A DNA stretch of 64,000 nt from Microbacterium forte. Its GTDB lineage: Bacteria > Actinomycetota > Actinomycetes > Actinomycetales > Microbacteriaceae. Both the position numbers and the translations under genes were made by a program. The stretch is taken from positions 1,116,001 through 1,180,000 of the forward strand of contig NZ_CP116871.1 of assembly GCF_031885415.1 (NCBI RefSeq). Direction: 5' to 3'. Positions 36,203 to 45,242 of this stretch are shown one piece after another (the first letter of the stretch is position 1; every line of letters starts with the position of its first letter). The notes below the pieces were generated by a model. It was not told where the DNA came from. It worked only from the letters and a program-made list of their open reading frames with translations, and searched no databases.

Positions 36203-39100
36203 TTACTCCCCCGCGCCCTGTTCCAATCCGAGCAGCGTGTTCACAGCATCCGTGAGCCGCTTGTCGGCCTCGGCGAACTTGGTCAGGTCGCCTTCCTTGA
36301 GCGCTGCCTCGCGGTCTAGCAGCGCCTGCTGCGCGGCCGCCAGGGCCTCGGCCTCGGCGTCGGTCGGCACGGTCGGCTCGGTCGGGACCTCTCCGGTGTC
36401 CGGATCGGGTTCGGTCGGCTCGACCTGATCGTCTCCACCGGCCGCGCCCGCGTCACCCCCGAAGAGGGTGTCGAGCGCCGCGGTCAGCGTGTCCTCGAAA
36501 GCGACCTTGTCTCCGAAGGCCACGAGGACCTTCTGCAGACGAGGAAGCTTCGTGCCCTCGGAGGACTGCACATAGACCGGCTGCACATAGAGCAGACCGC
36601 CACCCACGGGAAGCGTCAGCAGGTTGCCGTAGAGCACCTCGGACTCTCCCTGCTGCAGCAGGTTGAGCTGCGGCACCACGGCGGTGTCGGAGTTGTAGGT
36701 GTTCTGCACCTGGCCGGGGCCGGGCACCGTCGTATCGGTGTCGATCTCGAGCATCCGCAGCTGACCGTAGCCTTCGGCCTTGACGCCCGCCTCGGATCCT
36801 GCGTCCGAGTCGACGGCGAGGTAGCCCATCAGCACGTCGCGGTTGCCACCGCTTCCCGTCGCCGACGGGATGAACGTCGAGAACATCGAGAACCGCGGGG
36901 AGTCCTGCCCTGGCATCTGCATCGTCAGGTAGTACGGCGGCTGCAGGACCGCGTCGCTGCGCGGGTCGTTGGGCGTCTGCCAGCGGTTGTCCTGCTGCGC
37001 GAACGAGCCGGCGGTGTCGATGTGGTAGATGCCGAGGATGTCGCGCTGGACCTTGAAGAGGTCGGTCGGGTAGCGCACGTGGCTCATGAGATCAGCCGAC
37101 ATGTCGCTCACCGGCTTCAGCGTCGACGGGTAGATGTTCTGCCATGTCTGCAGCACCGGATCCTCGTCGTCCCAGGCATACAGCGTCACCGAGCCGTCGT
37201 ACGCGTCGACCGTGGCCTTGACCGAGTTGCGGATGTAGTTGATGTCGTCGATCGCGAGCGTGGGCGACGGGAGGTTCGAGTCGGCGATCGCCTCCGACAG
37301 GCTCACGTTCGTCGAATACGGGTAGGTCGCGCTCGTCGTGTAGCCGTCGACGATCCAGACCACGCGTCCGTCGACCACGCTGGGGTACGGGTCGCTGTCG
37401 AGCTCGAGATACGGTGCGACCTTCTGCACACGCGTCTTGGGGTCGCGGTCGTAGAGGATCTGGGAGTCCTCGTTCACCAGGTTGGAGAACAGGATCTGCT
37501 CCGACTGGAACTTCAGAGCGTAGAGCAGCTTCGTGAAGGTGCTGCCGATCTGCGGTCCGCCGTCGCCTTCGAACGTGGTCTTGGTCTCGGTCGAGCCGTC
37601 CTTGCCGCGCGGGTAGTCGATCTCGACGGGGTCGGTGCCGTCCGGCGAGCCGACGATCGAGTACTCGGGCGAGTTCTCGCCGAAGTACACGCGCGGCTCG
37701 AACTTCTCCTGCTCGGTGAGGAAGCCCGCGGACGGGATGCCGCGCTCGAGGAACACCGGCTCGCCGTCGGACGTGCGCTGGTTGCCCGCTGCGACCACCA
37801 GGCCGTAGCCGTGCGTGTAGACGGCGGCGCGGTTGTTCCAGTTGCTGACATCGACGCCTTCCATGTCGAGGTCACGGACGGACACCACGGTGTCCTGCAT
37901 CTCGCCGTCGATCTCGTAGCGGTCGACGTCGAGGTTCTGCTGGAACTGGTAGTACCCGCGGTACTGCTCGAGCTGGCGCACGGCCGGGCTGATCACGGCG
38001 GGGTCGACGATGCGGATGGATGCCGTCGTCTCGGCGTCCTCACGCAGCTGGCCGGCCTCGGCGTCGGTCTCGGCCTCGAAAGGCGTCGTCTCGAGGTCGG
38101 CGACCCCGTACGCCTCCTTCGTGCCGTCGATGTTCCGCTGGTAGAACTCCGCCTGGTACGCGTTCTGGTTCGGCGCCACCTGGAAGGTGGTCACCGCCCA
38201 CGGGAAGCCGACGCCCACGACGAGCGAGGCGACGATCAGCAGCGCCGTCGCGGCGAGGGGGAAGCGCCAGCGACCGATGATCGCCGTGACGAAGAAGAGG
38301 ATCGCGACGATCGCCGCGATGATCGTGAGGATCGCGAGACCGGGGATCGTCGCGTTGACACCGGTGTACGCAGGACCGACGATGCGGTCGTCCTGGGCGA
38401 CGAGGGTCTTGTAGCGGTCGAGCCACAGGCTCGCCGCCTGCACGAGCAGGTACAGACCCGCGATGATCGCGAGCTGGATGCGGGCGGGCTTCGAGATGCG
38501 CAGCTCGCCCTGGCCGATCCGGACGGAACCGTAGAGGTACGACACGAGGGCGGTCACGATGAGGGTGAGCAGCAGGACCGCCGACACGAAGGCCAGGAGG
38601 ATCGAGTAGAAGGGCATCGCGAACATGTAGAAGCCGGTGTCGACACCGAACTGCGGGTCGACGGTGTCGGTGGCGACGCCGTTCACCCAGAGCCAGACGG
38701 TCTTCCACTGGCTGGCCGCGGAGAAGCCCGCGAACAGACCGAAGAAGATCGGCATGCCCCACATCGCGAGGCGGCGCAGCGGCTCGATGACCTCCTGGTA
38801 TCTGTCCAGCTGCGAGCTGAGCCGCACGTAGACGGGGCGCAGCCGGTACGCGAGCTGGATGGCCACGAACAGGGGCACTGCCATGCCGAGGAATCCGACG
38901 ACGAACATCACCGCCGTGGCGATCCACTGGGTGGTGAGAACTCCCTCGAAGCCCACCTGGTCGAACCAGAGGTATTCGGTGTAGAGCGACGCGAAGACGA
39001 AGAAGCCGGCGATCAGCGCGGCGATGATCGCCAACGAGATGCCGAAGATTCGTCGCGAGGTTCGGGGAGTGGCCGGGTTCGGTGCAGAAGTCGAGGTCAC
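36203..39100 (-). CDS. UPF0182 family large membrane protein
   Basis: 965 aa, the typical size. About seven membrane segments lie in residues 20-330 (for example ISLAIIAALIAGFFVFASLY and PLAATALLIVASLVVGVGFP), followed by a large soluble domain presumably outside the cell (for example YDRDPKTRVQKVAPYLELD and PPYYLTMQMPGQDSPRFSMF). The C-terminal about 90 residues are acidic, Pro/Thr and Ala/Glu rich with a helical end. UPF0182 has no established function. The GTG at 39100 follows a TAGGAT box by 6 nt. It lies next to the PDZ/Lon-like protease gene, as in mycobacteria (Rv3193c-Rv3194c). Confidence 0.94.
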   Translation of the reverse strand: MTSTSAPNPATPRTSRRIFGISLAIIAALIAGFFVFASLYTEYLWFDQVGFEGVLTTQWIATAVMFVVGFLGMAVPLFVAIQLAYRLRPVYVRLSSQLDRYQEVIEPLRRLAMWGMPIFFGLFAGFSAASQWKTVWLWVNGVATDTVDPQFGVDTGFYMFAMPFYSILLAFVSAVLLLTLIVTALVSYLYGSVRIGQGELRISKPARIQLAIIAGLYLLVQAASLWLDRYKTLVAQDDRIVGPAYTGVNATIPGLAILTIIAAIVAILFFVTAIIGRWRFPLAATALLIVASLVVGVGFPWAVTTFQVAPNQNAYQAEFYQRNIDGTKEAYGVADLETTPFEAETDAEAGQLREDAETTASIRIVDPAVISPAVRQLEQYRGYYQFQQNLDVDRYEIDGEMQDTVVSVRDLDMEGVDVSNWNNRAAVYTHGYGLVVAAGNQRTSDGEPVFLERGIPSAGFLTEQEKFEPRVYFGENSPEYSIVGSPDGTDPVEIDYPRGKDGSTETKTTFEGDGGPQIGSTFTKLLYALKFQSEQILFSNLVNEDSQILYDRDPKTRVQKVAPYLELDSDPYPSVVDGRVVWIVDGYTTSATYPYSTNVSLSEAIADSNLPSPTLAIDDINYIRNSVKATVDAYDGSVTLYAWDDEDPVLQTWQNIYPSTLKPVSDMSADLMSHVRYPTDLFKVQRDILGIYHIDTAGSFAQQDNRWQTPNDPRSDAVLQPPYYLTMQMPGQDSPRFSMFSTFIPSATGSGGNRDVLMGYLAVDSDAGSEAGVKAEGYGQLRMLEIDTDTTVPGPGQVQNTYNSDTAVVPQLNLLQQGESEVLYGNLLTLPVGGGLLYVQPVYVQSSEGTKLPRLQKVLVAFGDKVAFEDTLTAALDTLFGGDAGAAGGDDQVEPTEPDPDTGEVPTEPTVPTDAEAEALAAAQQALLDREAALKEGDLTKFAEADKRLTDAVNTLLGLEQGAGE

Positions 39101-39106
39101 CGTCCC

Positions 39107-39112
39107 ATCCTA
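39107..39112 (-). promoter_or_regulatory. -10 box TAGGAT for the UPF0182 gene, probable leaderless start
   Basis: TAGGAT ends 6 nt before the GTG at 39100. No ribosome binding site is visible. It lies in the 46-bp gap after the PDZ protease gene. Confidence 0.6.
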
Positions 39113-39146
39113 GGCACGCCTTACTGTGCTGCGGCTGTCATCCCTG

Positions 39147-40241
39147 TCACGGGGAGGTCACGACGTCGCATGACGGCAGGGATCCGACGTCACCGTCCTC
39201 GGCGATCACATCGAGCGCGGCGAGCGATTCCTCCAGGCTCGACGTGCTGATCACGGTCAGGCCGTCGGGGGTATGGCCGGTGACCTCGTCGCAGTTCGTC
39301 GACGGTGCGAGGAAGTACTCCGCCCCCGCATCTCGAGCGCCGTAGAGCTTCTGCCGGATGCCGCCGATCGGTCCGACGGTGCCGTCGGCTTCGATCGTGC
39401 CGGTGCCCGCGACATTCTTCCCGCCGTTGAGCTCTCCCTCGGTGACGGTGTCGATGATGCCGAGTGCGAACATCATCCCGGCACTCGGGCCGCCGACGTT
39501 GTCGAGCTGGAGCGTCACATCGATCTCGAAGTCGTAATCCGTGCGCAGGGTCACGCCGATCAGCCACGTCGTCACGTCGCCGTCGGTCTGCTTCGCCGGC
39601 GTCACCTCGACGACCTGCTCTTCGCCGCCGCGCTGCACGGTGAGCTCGACCGGCGCACCGGCAGCATCCTGGATCGCCTGACGCAGCTGCTTGGCCGAGG
39701 CCACTGCGGTGCCGTCGACGGCCGTGATGACGTCTTCCGCCTCGAGAGCGCCCTCGGCCGGCGCATCCTCGACGACCTCCTGCACGACGACCTCGGCTCC
39801 GGTGTCGTAGCCGAGCTCGTTGAGCGCCGCGGCTGTCGCCTCGTGCTGCGAGTCGACCATGAGCGTCGCGTTGCGTTCGTCCCGCTGCTCTGTCGTGACG
39901 CCCTCGGGGAACACCGAGTCGAGAGGGACCACCGCTCGGGAGGAGTCCATCCAGGCCAACGCGAGTTCGAACCAGCTCGGCGTGCGCTCGCGGTTGCCGA
40001 CGACCTGCACCGTCGTGAGGTCGAGCGATCCGGCGGTCTCGAACGTCTCGGTGCCTTCGACCTGGATGAGCGGAACCTGCTCGCCGTCTGCGCCCGCCGC
40101 AGTGCCGAGGGTGTCGTAGACCGGGCCGGGACGCTGGATGACGTACGGCGTCGGGAGGAAGGTCAGCACGACGAGCGCGATCAACGCGACGACCAGCGCC
40201 CAGACGCCAAGTCCGAGCTTCACAGGCCGGGTTCGATCCAC
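39147..40241 (-). CDS. PDZ domain-containing Lon-like serine protease (YlbL family)
   Basis: 364 aa from a GTG at 40241, with GGAGG 5 nt upstream; the extra 29 residues to 40328 lack support. One N-terminal membrane helix (about 12-32), then a PDZ domain (about 150-215; AEDVITAVDGTAVASAKQLR), then a Lon-type catalytic domain: NVGGPSAGMMFALGIIDTVT holds the catalytic Ser and GPIGGIRQKLYGARDAGAEY the Lys. It is a membrane-tethered extracytoplasmic protease; the physiological target is unknown. Divergent from the DUF2342 gene by 116 bp. Confidence 0.93.
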   Translation of the reverse strand: MDRTRPVKLGLGVWALVVALIALVVLTFLPTPYVIQRPGPVYDTLGTAAGADGEQVPLIQVEGTETFETAGSLDLTTVQVVGNRERTPSWFELALAWMDSSRAVVPLDSVFPEGVTTEQRDERNATLMVDSQHEATAAALNELGYDTGAEVVVQEVVEDAPAEGALEAEDVITAVDGTAVASAKQLRQAIQDAAGAPVELTVQRGGEEQVVEVTPAKQTDGDVTTWLIGVTLRTDYDFEIDVTLQLDNVGGPSAGMMFALGIIDTVTEGELNGGKNVAGTGTIEADGTVGPIGGIRQKLYGARDAGAEYFLAPSTNCDEVTGHTPDGLTVISTSSLEESLAALDVIAEDGDVGSLPSCDVVTSP

Positions 40242-40357
40242 AGGTTCCTCCGTCGTTCGCGGGCGGCGTACAGCGATCTGCCCGCTTCGGGGTCTCGCGG
40301 CCGATCCTGTGACTAGCGTAGATGCCACGGCTTTAGGCGTGCTGAGAGGCGAGCGAC

Positions 40358-41773
40358 ATGTCAGACAACGACCCGACCCCCGAGGACTTCCAGGAGTTCC
40401 TCCGACGAATGATGTCCGGCCAGGGTGCCGGCGACATCGACCCCGAGGCGCTGCAGAACGCCTTCGCGGGCATGGATGGAATCCAGTTCGACCCGGCGAT
40501 GATGCAGACCATCATGTCGCAGCTGCAGGGCGCGTTCGGCGGCGACGCCTGGGAGAACGCGCTGCGTCAGGCGCTGCACATCGCCAACCGCGACGGCCTC
40601 GGCATCACCGACGGTTCGCGGAGCTCGCTCGTCGACTCGTTCGCACTCGCCGACCTGTGGCTCGGCGAAGCGACGACGATCTCCGAGCTCAGCGAGTCGC
40701 CCAAGGCGATGACACGCGGCGAATGGGTCGAAGCGACCCTCCCGGTGTGGAAGGAGATCGCCGGCCCGGTGTCGACGAGCATCGCCGATGCGCTCACCAG
40801 CGCCCTCGACACGCAGGTGCCCGAGGAGATGCGCGACGTCGTGCAAGGCGCCGGCAAGCTCATGCGCGGTCTCGGCGGCTCGGTGTTCGCCGCCCAGTTC
40901 GGGCAGGTGCTCGGCAACCTCGCGCTCGAGGTGGTGTCGGGCGGAGACGTCGGCATCCCCGTGCTTCCGGCCGGAACCGCGGCTGTCATCCCGCAGAACC
41001 TGACGGCGTTCGGCGACGGTCTCGAGATCCCCGAAGACCAGATCACCCTCTACCTCGCGACCCGCGAACTCGCCTACGCCCGGCTGTATCGCCATTCGAA
41101 GTGGCTGCACCTGCACGTCATGGCCCAGATCACCGACTTCGCACGCGGAGTCACGGTCGATGTCGATGCACTCGAAGACGTCGCGAGCCGCCTCGACCCC
41201 TCGAATCCCGAGGAACTCCGCGCGGCCATCGAGGGCGGTGCTCTGCTGCCCACGCAGACGGAGGCGCAGCGCGAGGCCCTCGCGCGTCTCGAGAACCTCG
41301 TGGCGACGATCGACGGCTGGGTCGACGTGGTGACGGCTCAGGCGACGTCTCGCCTCCCCGATGGGGCACGGATCGCCGAGGCGGCCCGCCGTCGCCGCGC
41401 GGTCGGCGGTCCGGCCGAGGACGCTCTCGGCGCGCTCGTCGGCCTCAAGCTGCGGCCTCGTCGTCTGCGCGAGGCCTCGGCCATGTGGCAGGCGGTGACC
41501 GACGCCGCCGGCATCGCAGGACGCGACGCGCTCTGGGACTACCCCGACCTCATGCCCACCTCGGAGGACATCGACGACCCGTCTGCGCTCATCGCACGAC
41601 TTCAGGCGAGCGCACGAGGCGAGCAGCCCGTCGCAGATGAGTTCGACGAGGCCCTGGCCCGTCTGCTGGACGGCGACGACTTCTCGAGCGAGCAGCCGGA
41701 GAGATCTGACGCCTCGGAGGATGAGCAGGACTCCGACGGCGGTGACGGCCCGGGAGGCGATCGCCCGGTGTGA
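40358..41773 (+). CDS. DUF2342/zincin-like family protein (predicted zinc-dependent metalloprotease)
   Basis: 471 aa from the ATG at 40358, with GAGAGGCGA upstream. The family, often annotated as zinc-dependent metalloprotease or F420-biosynthesis-associated hydrolase, is recognised by FAAQFGQVLGNLALEVVSGG, LPAGTAAVIPQNLTAFGDGL, LATRELAYARLYRHSKWLHL and KLRPRRLREASAMW. No classical HExxH is present; the corresponding stretch reads RELAYARLYRH, so protease activity is doubtful. An acidic, Ser/Asp-rich tail of about 40 residues ends the chain. Its place after the divergent PDZ protease matches Rv3195. Confidence 0.88.
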   Translation: MSDNDPTPEDFQEFLRRMMSGQGAGDIDPEALQNAFAGMDGIQFDPAMMQTIMSQLQGAFGGDAWENALRQALHIANRDGLGITDGSRSSLVDSFALADLWLGEATTISELSESPKAMTRGEWVEATLPVWKEIAGPVSTSIADALTSALDTQVPEEMRDVVQGAGKLMRGLGGSVFAAQFGQVLGNLALEVVSGGDVGIPVLPAGTAAVIPQNLTAFGDGLEIPEDQITLYLATRELAYARLYRHSKWLHLHVMAQITDFARGVTVDVDALEDVASRLDPSNPEELRAAIEGGALLPTQTEAQREALARLENLVATIDGWVDVVTAQATSRLPDGARIAEAARRRRAVGGPAEDALGALVGLKLRPRRLREASAMWQAVTDAAGIAGRDALWDYPDLMPTSEDIDDPSALIARLQASARGEQPVADEFDEALARLLDGDDFSSEQPERSDASEDEQDSDGGDGPGGDRPV

Positions 41774-41858
41774 GCGGGGCGGGAGCGGGGTGCGCTGACT
41801 TTTCCACGGATGCCCGAGACTCCCCCACCGGAAGTTCGGCTTTGCGCAGAATCGAGGG

Positions 41859-42725
41859 ATGTCTCCTCTGACACCCAAGACCATCACCCGCCTGGATCCC
41901 GCCGTTCCGCTGCTCTGGCGAGACGGTGAGACACTGCAGATCGGCATCGAAGGCACGCTGCGCATCGCGGCGTCCGAGCCGTGGGTCGAGCGACTGATCG
42001 GTCGGATGGCTGCCGGGTTCCGGCGCACGGCCTTCGATGTGGTCGCGCACGCCGCAGGGGCACCGCGCGCGGAGGCACGGATGCTCCTTTCACGACTCGA
42101 ACCGCTGCTCGTCGACGACGCCCCGGCGCCGAGGGCCGCATGGGTGGAGAGCATCGACGTCGCCGACGCGCGCTGCGACTACCGCATGCGCGAAGCACTT
42201 CTCGACGAGGGGATCGCCGCCGGGGCGCGGGAGAACCCCGCCGACATCGGAGTCGTGCTCGTCGAAGGCGCAGCAGCCGCCCTGCACTTCGCCCGCTACC
42301 TTCGCGACGACACCTCGCATCTCCCCGTGGCACTCGAGCGAGGGCGGACGACCGTCGGCCCCCTGGTGGTGCCCGGCGAGACCCCCTGTCTCACCTGCCG
42401 CGACGAGCACGAACGCGAGCGCGACGACGCCTGGCCGCGGATGCACGCGCAGCTCATCGGGCGAGCGTCGGGTCCGATCAGCGTCGCTCGGATCGCGGAC
42501 GCGGCGACGCTCGTCGCGCGGCTCCTTGCGGAGACGTCATCAGCGGGCTCGTTCGTCGACGTCAGCGGCGATGGCCGGCGCGAGTGGCGTTCGGTGACGT
42601 TTCATGCAGAATGCCGGTGCCGCGCGCAGTCGTTCCCATCTCTGCCACGAACCGCGACGGCGCCCGCTCCCCTCGCCCCGCTGAGCGTGACCACGACAGC
42701 GAGAGAGTACGCGCGGCCCGCGTGA
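41859..42725 (+). CDS. Cyclodehydratase/TOMM-leader-binding-like protein with Cys-rich zinc site
   Basis: 288 aa. The N-terminus (LDPAVPLLWRDGETLQIGIE) resembles the leader-peptide-binding part of bacteriocin cyclodehydratases (ThiF/E1-like). Cys177 and Cys180 (PCLTC) and Cys252 and Cys254 (ECRC) could form the structural zinc site of that family. VVLVEGAAAALHFARYLRDD lies where an E1 fold has its nucleotide strand, but no complete ATP-binding motif is visible. No precursor peptide, YcaO or dehydrogenase gene is nearby, and the gene occupies the Rv3196 position, so it is a conserved orphan of unknown role. A CAGAAT hexamer lies 6 nt before the ATG. The last 164 bp overlap the helicase gene on the other strand. 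Confidence 0.75.
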   Translation: MSPLTPKTITRLDPAVPLLWRDGETLQIGIEGTLRIAASEPWVERLIGRMAAGFRRTAFDVVAHAAGAPRAEARMLLSRLEPLLVDDAPAPRAAWVESIDVADARCDYRMREALLDEGIAAGARENPADIGVVLVEGAAAALHFARYLRDDTSHLPVALERGRTTVGPLVVPGETPCLTCRDEHERERDDAWPRMHAQLIGRASGPISVARIADAATLVARLLAETSSAGSFVDVSGDGRREWRSVTFHAECRCRAQSFPSLPRTATAPAPLAPLSVTTTAREYARPA

Positions 42726-44283
42726 CGCCGACGTAGGCGAGGCGGCGTTCTTCGTCGATCGCCTCGAAGCCGGTGGCGTACGAGATCGGAAGCGCGCCTT
42801 CTGCCCACCCGGCCAGGTGGACGTGCGGCCATTCGAGACCCTTGGCGGCGTGCAGTGTCGAGAGCGTCACGGTGCGCATCGTGGGCTCGTGCTGGTCTTT
42901 CGCCCGTGCCATGAGCGCATCGCTGAAGGTGCGCAGGTTCTCGTCCGGCCCCGCATCCTCGGCGAGACGCAGAATCGCGCGCCGAGCCTCCCACCCGTCG
43001 CGCTGCGCGCCACCGGCCGCGGGTGGCTCGTCGGAGAGCCCCAGCTCGCGGAGGACTCGCTGAACACCCGGGAGGAACCCCTGCTCCGTCGGGGCGACGG
43101 CGGCGGCCCTCAGCGCCAGGATCGCCTGACGCACCTCCGGCATGGCGAAGAACCGCGTTCCGCCCAGCACCGAGGTCGGGATCCCCTCTGCGGCGAGCGC
43201 CTGCTGCAGCACCGCCGACTGGGCATGGGCGCGATAGAGCACCGCGATCTCCGAAGGCGACGCGCCGGATTCGATCCGCGCCGCCACGGCAGCGGCGATC
43301 CCCTCGGCCTCGTCGCGCTCGGAGTCGTAGGCCGTGACCGTGGGTGATTCCGCGTTGAACGTCTCTCTCGCCGGGATGAGCTCGAGCGCGCCCGGCCGAC
43401 CCTTCATGAGCGCATTGGCCGCTTCGAGGATCGGCGCCTGCGAACGGTAGTTCGTCTCGAGCCGCACGACCGTGGCATCCGGATGACGCCGCTCGAACTC
43501 GAGCAGGAAGCGCTGTTCCGCGCCGGCGAACGAGTAGATGGTCTGGCTCGCATCGCCGACGACGCAGATGTCCTTACGGTCTCCCAGCCAGAGTTCGAGC
43601 AGTCGGTTCTGGAGCGGAGAGACGTCCTGATACTCGTCGACCGTGAAGTGGCGATACTGCTCGTGCACGGAGGCGGCGACGCGCGGCTCCGCTTCGAGCA
43701 TCCCGGCGCATGCGAGCAGCACGTCCTCGAAATCGAGTTGGCGCCGCTCGTCCTTCAGCGCCTCGTAGCGCTGCTGCAGCTCGACGAACTGCGCGGAGTC
43801 GATCCCGCTCACCGTGCGACCGAGCAGCGAGTGCTGTTCGACCGAGAGCATCGACACCTTGCGCCATTCGATCTCGGACGCGATGTCGCGGAGGGTCGCA
43901 GTGCTCGGGCGCAGACGCATCGAGTCCGCAGCCTGGCCGAGCAGTCTCACCTTGTTGTCGATGATCGACGGCGCGGGCGAGCCGGCCAACGTCGGCCAGA
44001 AGAAGTTGAGCTGGGCGAGCGCGGCGGCATGGAAAGTGCGCGCGGCGACCCCCTCGACACCGAGAGCGCGCAGGCGTCCCCTGAGCTCTCCCGCGGCCTT
44101 CGCGGTGAAGGTGACCGCCATGACCCGAGACGGCGAGTACGCCCCGGTGTCGACGCCGTGGGCGATCCGATGGGTGATCACACGCGTCTTGCCCGTTCCC
44201 GCGCCGGCCAGCACGGCGACGGGACCACGCAGAACGGATGCCGCCTCCCGCTGTCGATCGTCGAGGGCTTCGAGCGCGCTCAC
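42562..44283 (-). CDS. UvrD/PcrA-type DNA helicase (UvrD2-like, no HRDC domain)
   Basis: 573 aa from a GTG at 44283 overlapping the nudC stop by 4 bp. SF1A motifs are complete: LAGAGTGKTRVITHRI (I), FTFVDEYQ-type stretch HFTVDEYQDVSPLQNR (II), VVGDASQTIYSFAGA (III), LETNYRSQAPILEAA (IV), STLHAAKGLEWPHVHLAGW (V) and ERRLAYVGVTRAARTLSLSW (VI). Mycobacterial UvrD2, which holds this chromosomal place, carries a C-terminal HRDC and tetracysteine module; here the chain stops about 45 residues after motif VI. It unwinds DNA with 3'-5' polarity in repair. The last 164 bp overlap the convergent cyclodehydratase-like gene. Confidence 0.92.
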   Translation of the reverse strand: MSALEALDDRQREAASVLRGPVAVLAGAGTGKTRVITHRIAHGVDTGAYSPSRVMAVTFTAKAAGELRGRLRALGVEGVAARTFHAAALAQLNFFWPTLAGSPAPSIIDNKVRLLGQAADSMRLRPSTATLRDIASEIEWRKVSMLSVEQHSLLGRTVSGIDSAQFVELQQRYEALKDERRQLDFEDVLLACAGMLEAEPRVAASVHEQYRHFTVDEYQDVSPLQNRLLELWLGDRKDICVVGDASQTIYSFAGAEQRFLLEFERRHPDATVVRLETNYRSQAPILEAANALMKGRPGALELIPARETFNAESPTVTAYDSERDEAEGIAAAVAARIESGASPSEIAVLYRAHAQSAVLQQALAAEGIPTSVLGGTRFFAMPEVRQAILALRAAAVAPTEQGFLPGVQRVLRELGLSDEPPAAGGAQRDGWEARRAILRLAEDAGPDENLRTFSDALMARAKDQHEPTMRTVTLSTLHAAKGLEWPHVHLAGWAEGALPISYATGFEAIDEERRLAYVGVTRAARTLSLSWSRSAGRGERAPSRFVAEMGTTARGTGILHETSPNATRAGHRR

Positions 44284-45179
44284 GCGCGCTCCTCGAACCA
44301 CTCGAGGATGAGTGCGCGCGCGATCGATGCGGGCCCAGGCAGACCGACCGGTCCGTCGCCTGCGAGAGCGGACCCGATCTCGTCGCGAGAGAACCAGCGC
44401 ACGTCGATGATCTCCTCGCCGTCCGGACGCAGCACGTGATCGTCCAGCGCCACCGCACGGAAGCCGAGCATGAGCGAGCGGGGGAAAGGCCAGGGCTGAG
44501 ACGAGACGTAGCGCAGTGAGGCCAGTCGTACGCCCGATTCCTCCTCGAGCTCCCGATGCACCGTCGATTCCAGCGACTCGCCCGCCTCGGTGAATCCGGC
44601 GAAGCAGGAGTACATCCGTCCGCCCCAGTTCGCGTTCGCTCCGAGCAGGAGCCGTTCGCCGTCCGAGCTCTCGACCGCGACGATGACCGCAGGGTCCGTG
44701 CGGGGGAAGTGCTCGCGACCGCAGACGAGGCATCGGCGCGACCATCCGGCCTGCCGCAGCTCGGTCGCTCCCCCGCAGCGGGGGCAGAACGGCGCGTCGC
44801 GCAACCAGCCGCCGAGCGCGAGGGCCTCGATGAGCAGCTCTGTGTCGCCGGAGCCGAGACGCGCGCCCAGGTCGCGAAGGCCCAGCCAGACCTCATCCGG
44901 GGCGGTGTCGACGGTGTCGCCCTCCGGCGGCAGTACCGCGAGAAGCACAGCGGTTCCGTCACCGTCGCGCCCGAGGAGCGCCCAGGTGGCGTCGACGATC
45001 TCGGAGGCCGGCACCCGCAGCAGAGTGGCCGGATCGAGATCGGCGCCCGAGATGCGCACCCGACCATCGCGCACGGCGATCACCCTCGTCGCCTCCTCTG
45101 CGCGGAGTCGATCGAGGATCCCTGGCTCGATGCGCAGATCGGCTGCGCGGTCGAGGGAAGTGCTGCTGTCGGCGATCAT
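44280..45179 (-). CDS. nudC: NAD(+) diphosphatase / RNA-decapping Nudix hydrolase NudC
   Basis: 299 aa from the ATG at 45179, with GAGAGGAG upstream. It hydrolyses NAD(H) to NMN(H) and AMP and can remove NAD caps from RNA. A four-Cys zinc ribbon (FCPRCGGATELRQ and RRCLVCGREHFPRTDP) is followed by the Nudix box GFTEAGESLESTVHRELEEE (GX5EX7REUXEE complete) and the NudC-specific SQPWPFPRSLM. Between uvrD2-like and phosphotransferase genes, as in related actinobacteria. Confidence 0.96.
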   Translation of the reverse strand: MIADSSTSLDRAADLRIEPGILDRLRAEEATRVIAVRDGRVRISGADLDPATLLRVPASEIVDATWALLGRDGDGTAVLLAVLPPEGDTVDTAPDEVWLGLRDLGARLGSGDTELLIEALALGGWLRDAPFCPRCGGATELRQAGWSRRCLVCGREHFPRTDPAVIVAVESSDGERLLLGANANWGGRMYSCFAGFTEAGESLESTVHRELEEESGVRLASLRYVSSQPWPFPRSLMLGFRAVALDDHVLRPDGEEIIDVRWFSRDEIGSALAGDGPVGLPGPASIARALILEWFEERA

Positions 45180-45230
45180 CGGCTCCTCTCTCACGGGCGT
45201 GGCGGAAGCGGGACCGCCCCTACGTCCACC

Positions 45231-45236
45231 TACCCT
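45231..45236 (+). promoter_or_regulatory. -10 box TACCCT for the phosphotransferase gene, probable leaderless start
   Basis: TACCCT ends 6 nt before the ATG at 45243. The spacer GGAGGC would be too near the ATG for normal ribosome binding. Confidence 0.55.
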
Positions 45237-45242
45237 GGAGGC

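Noticed and set aside
37022..39250. 742-codon open frame opposite the UPF0182 gene
   Set aside because: Composition (Val, Arg, Asp, His, Glu) is typical of antisense frames of high-GC genes, while the minus strand encodes a full conserved protein.
41859..44283. Complete azole/azoline peptide (TOMM) biosynthesis cluster
   Set aside because: The neighbouring genes are helicase, NudC and a DUF2342 protein; no YcaO, dehydrogenase, precursor peptide or exporter is present.
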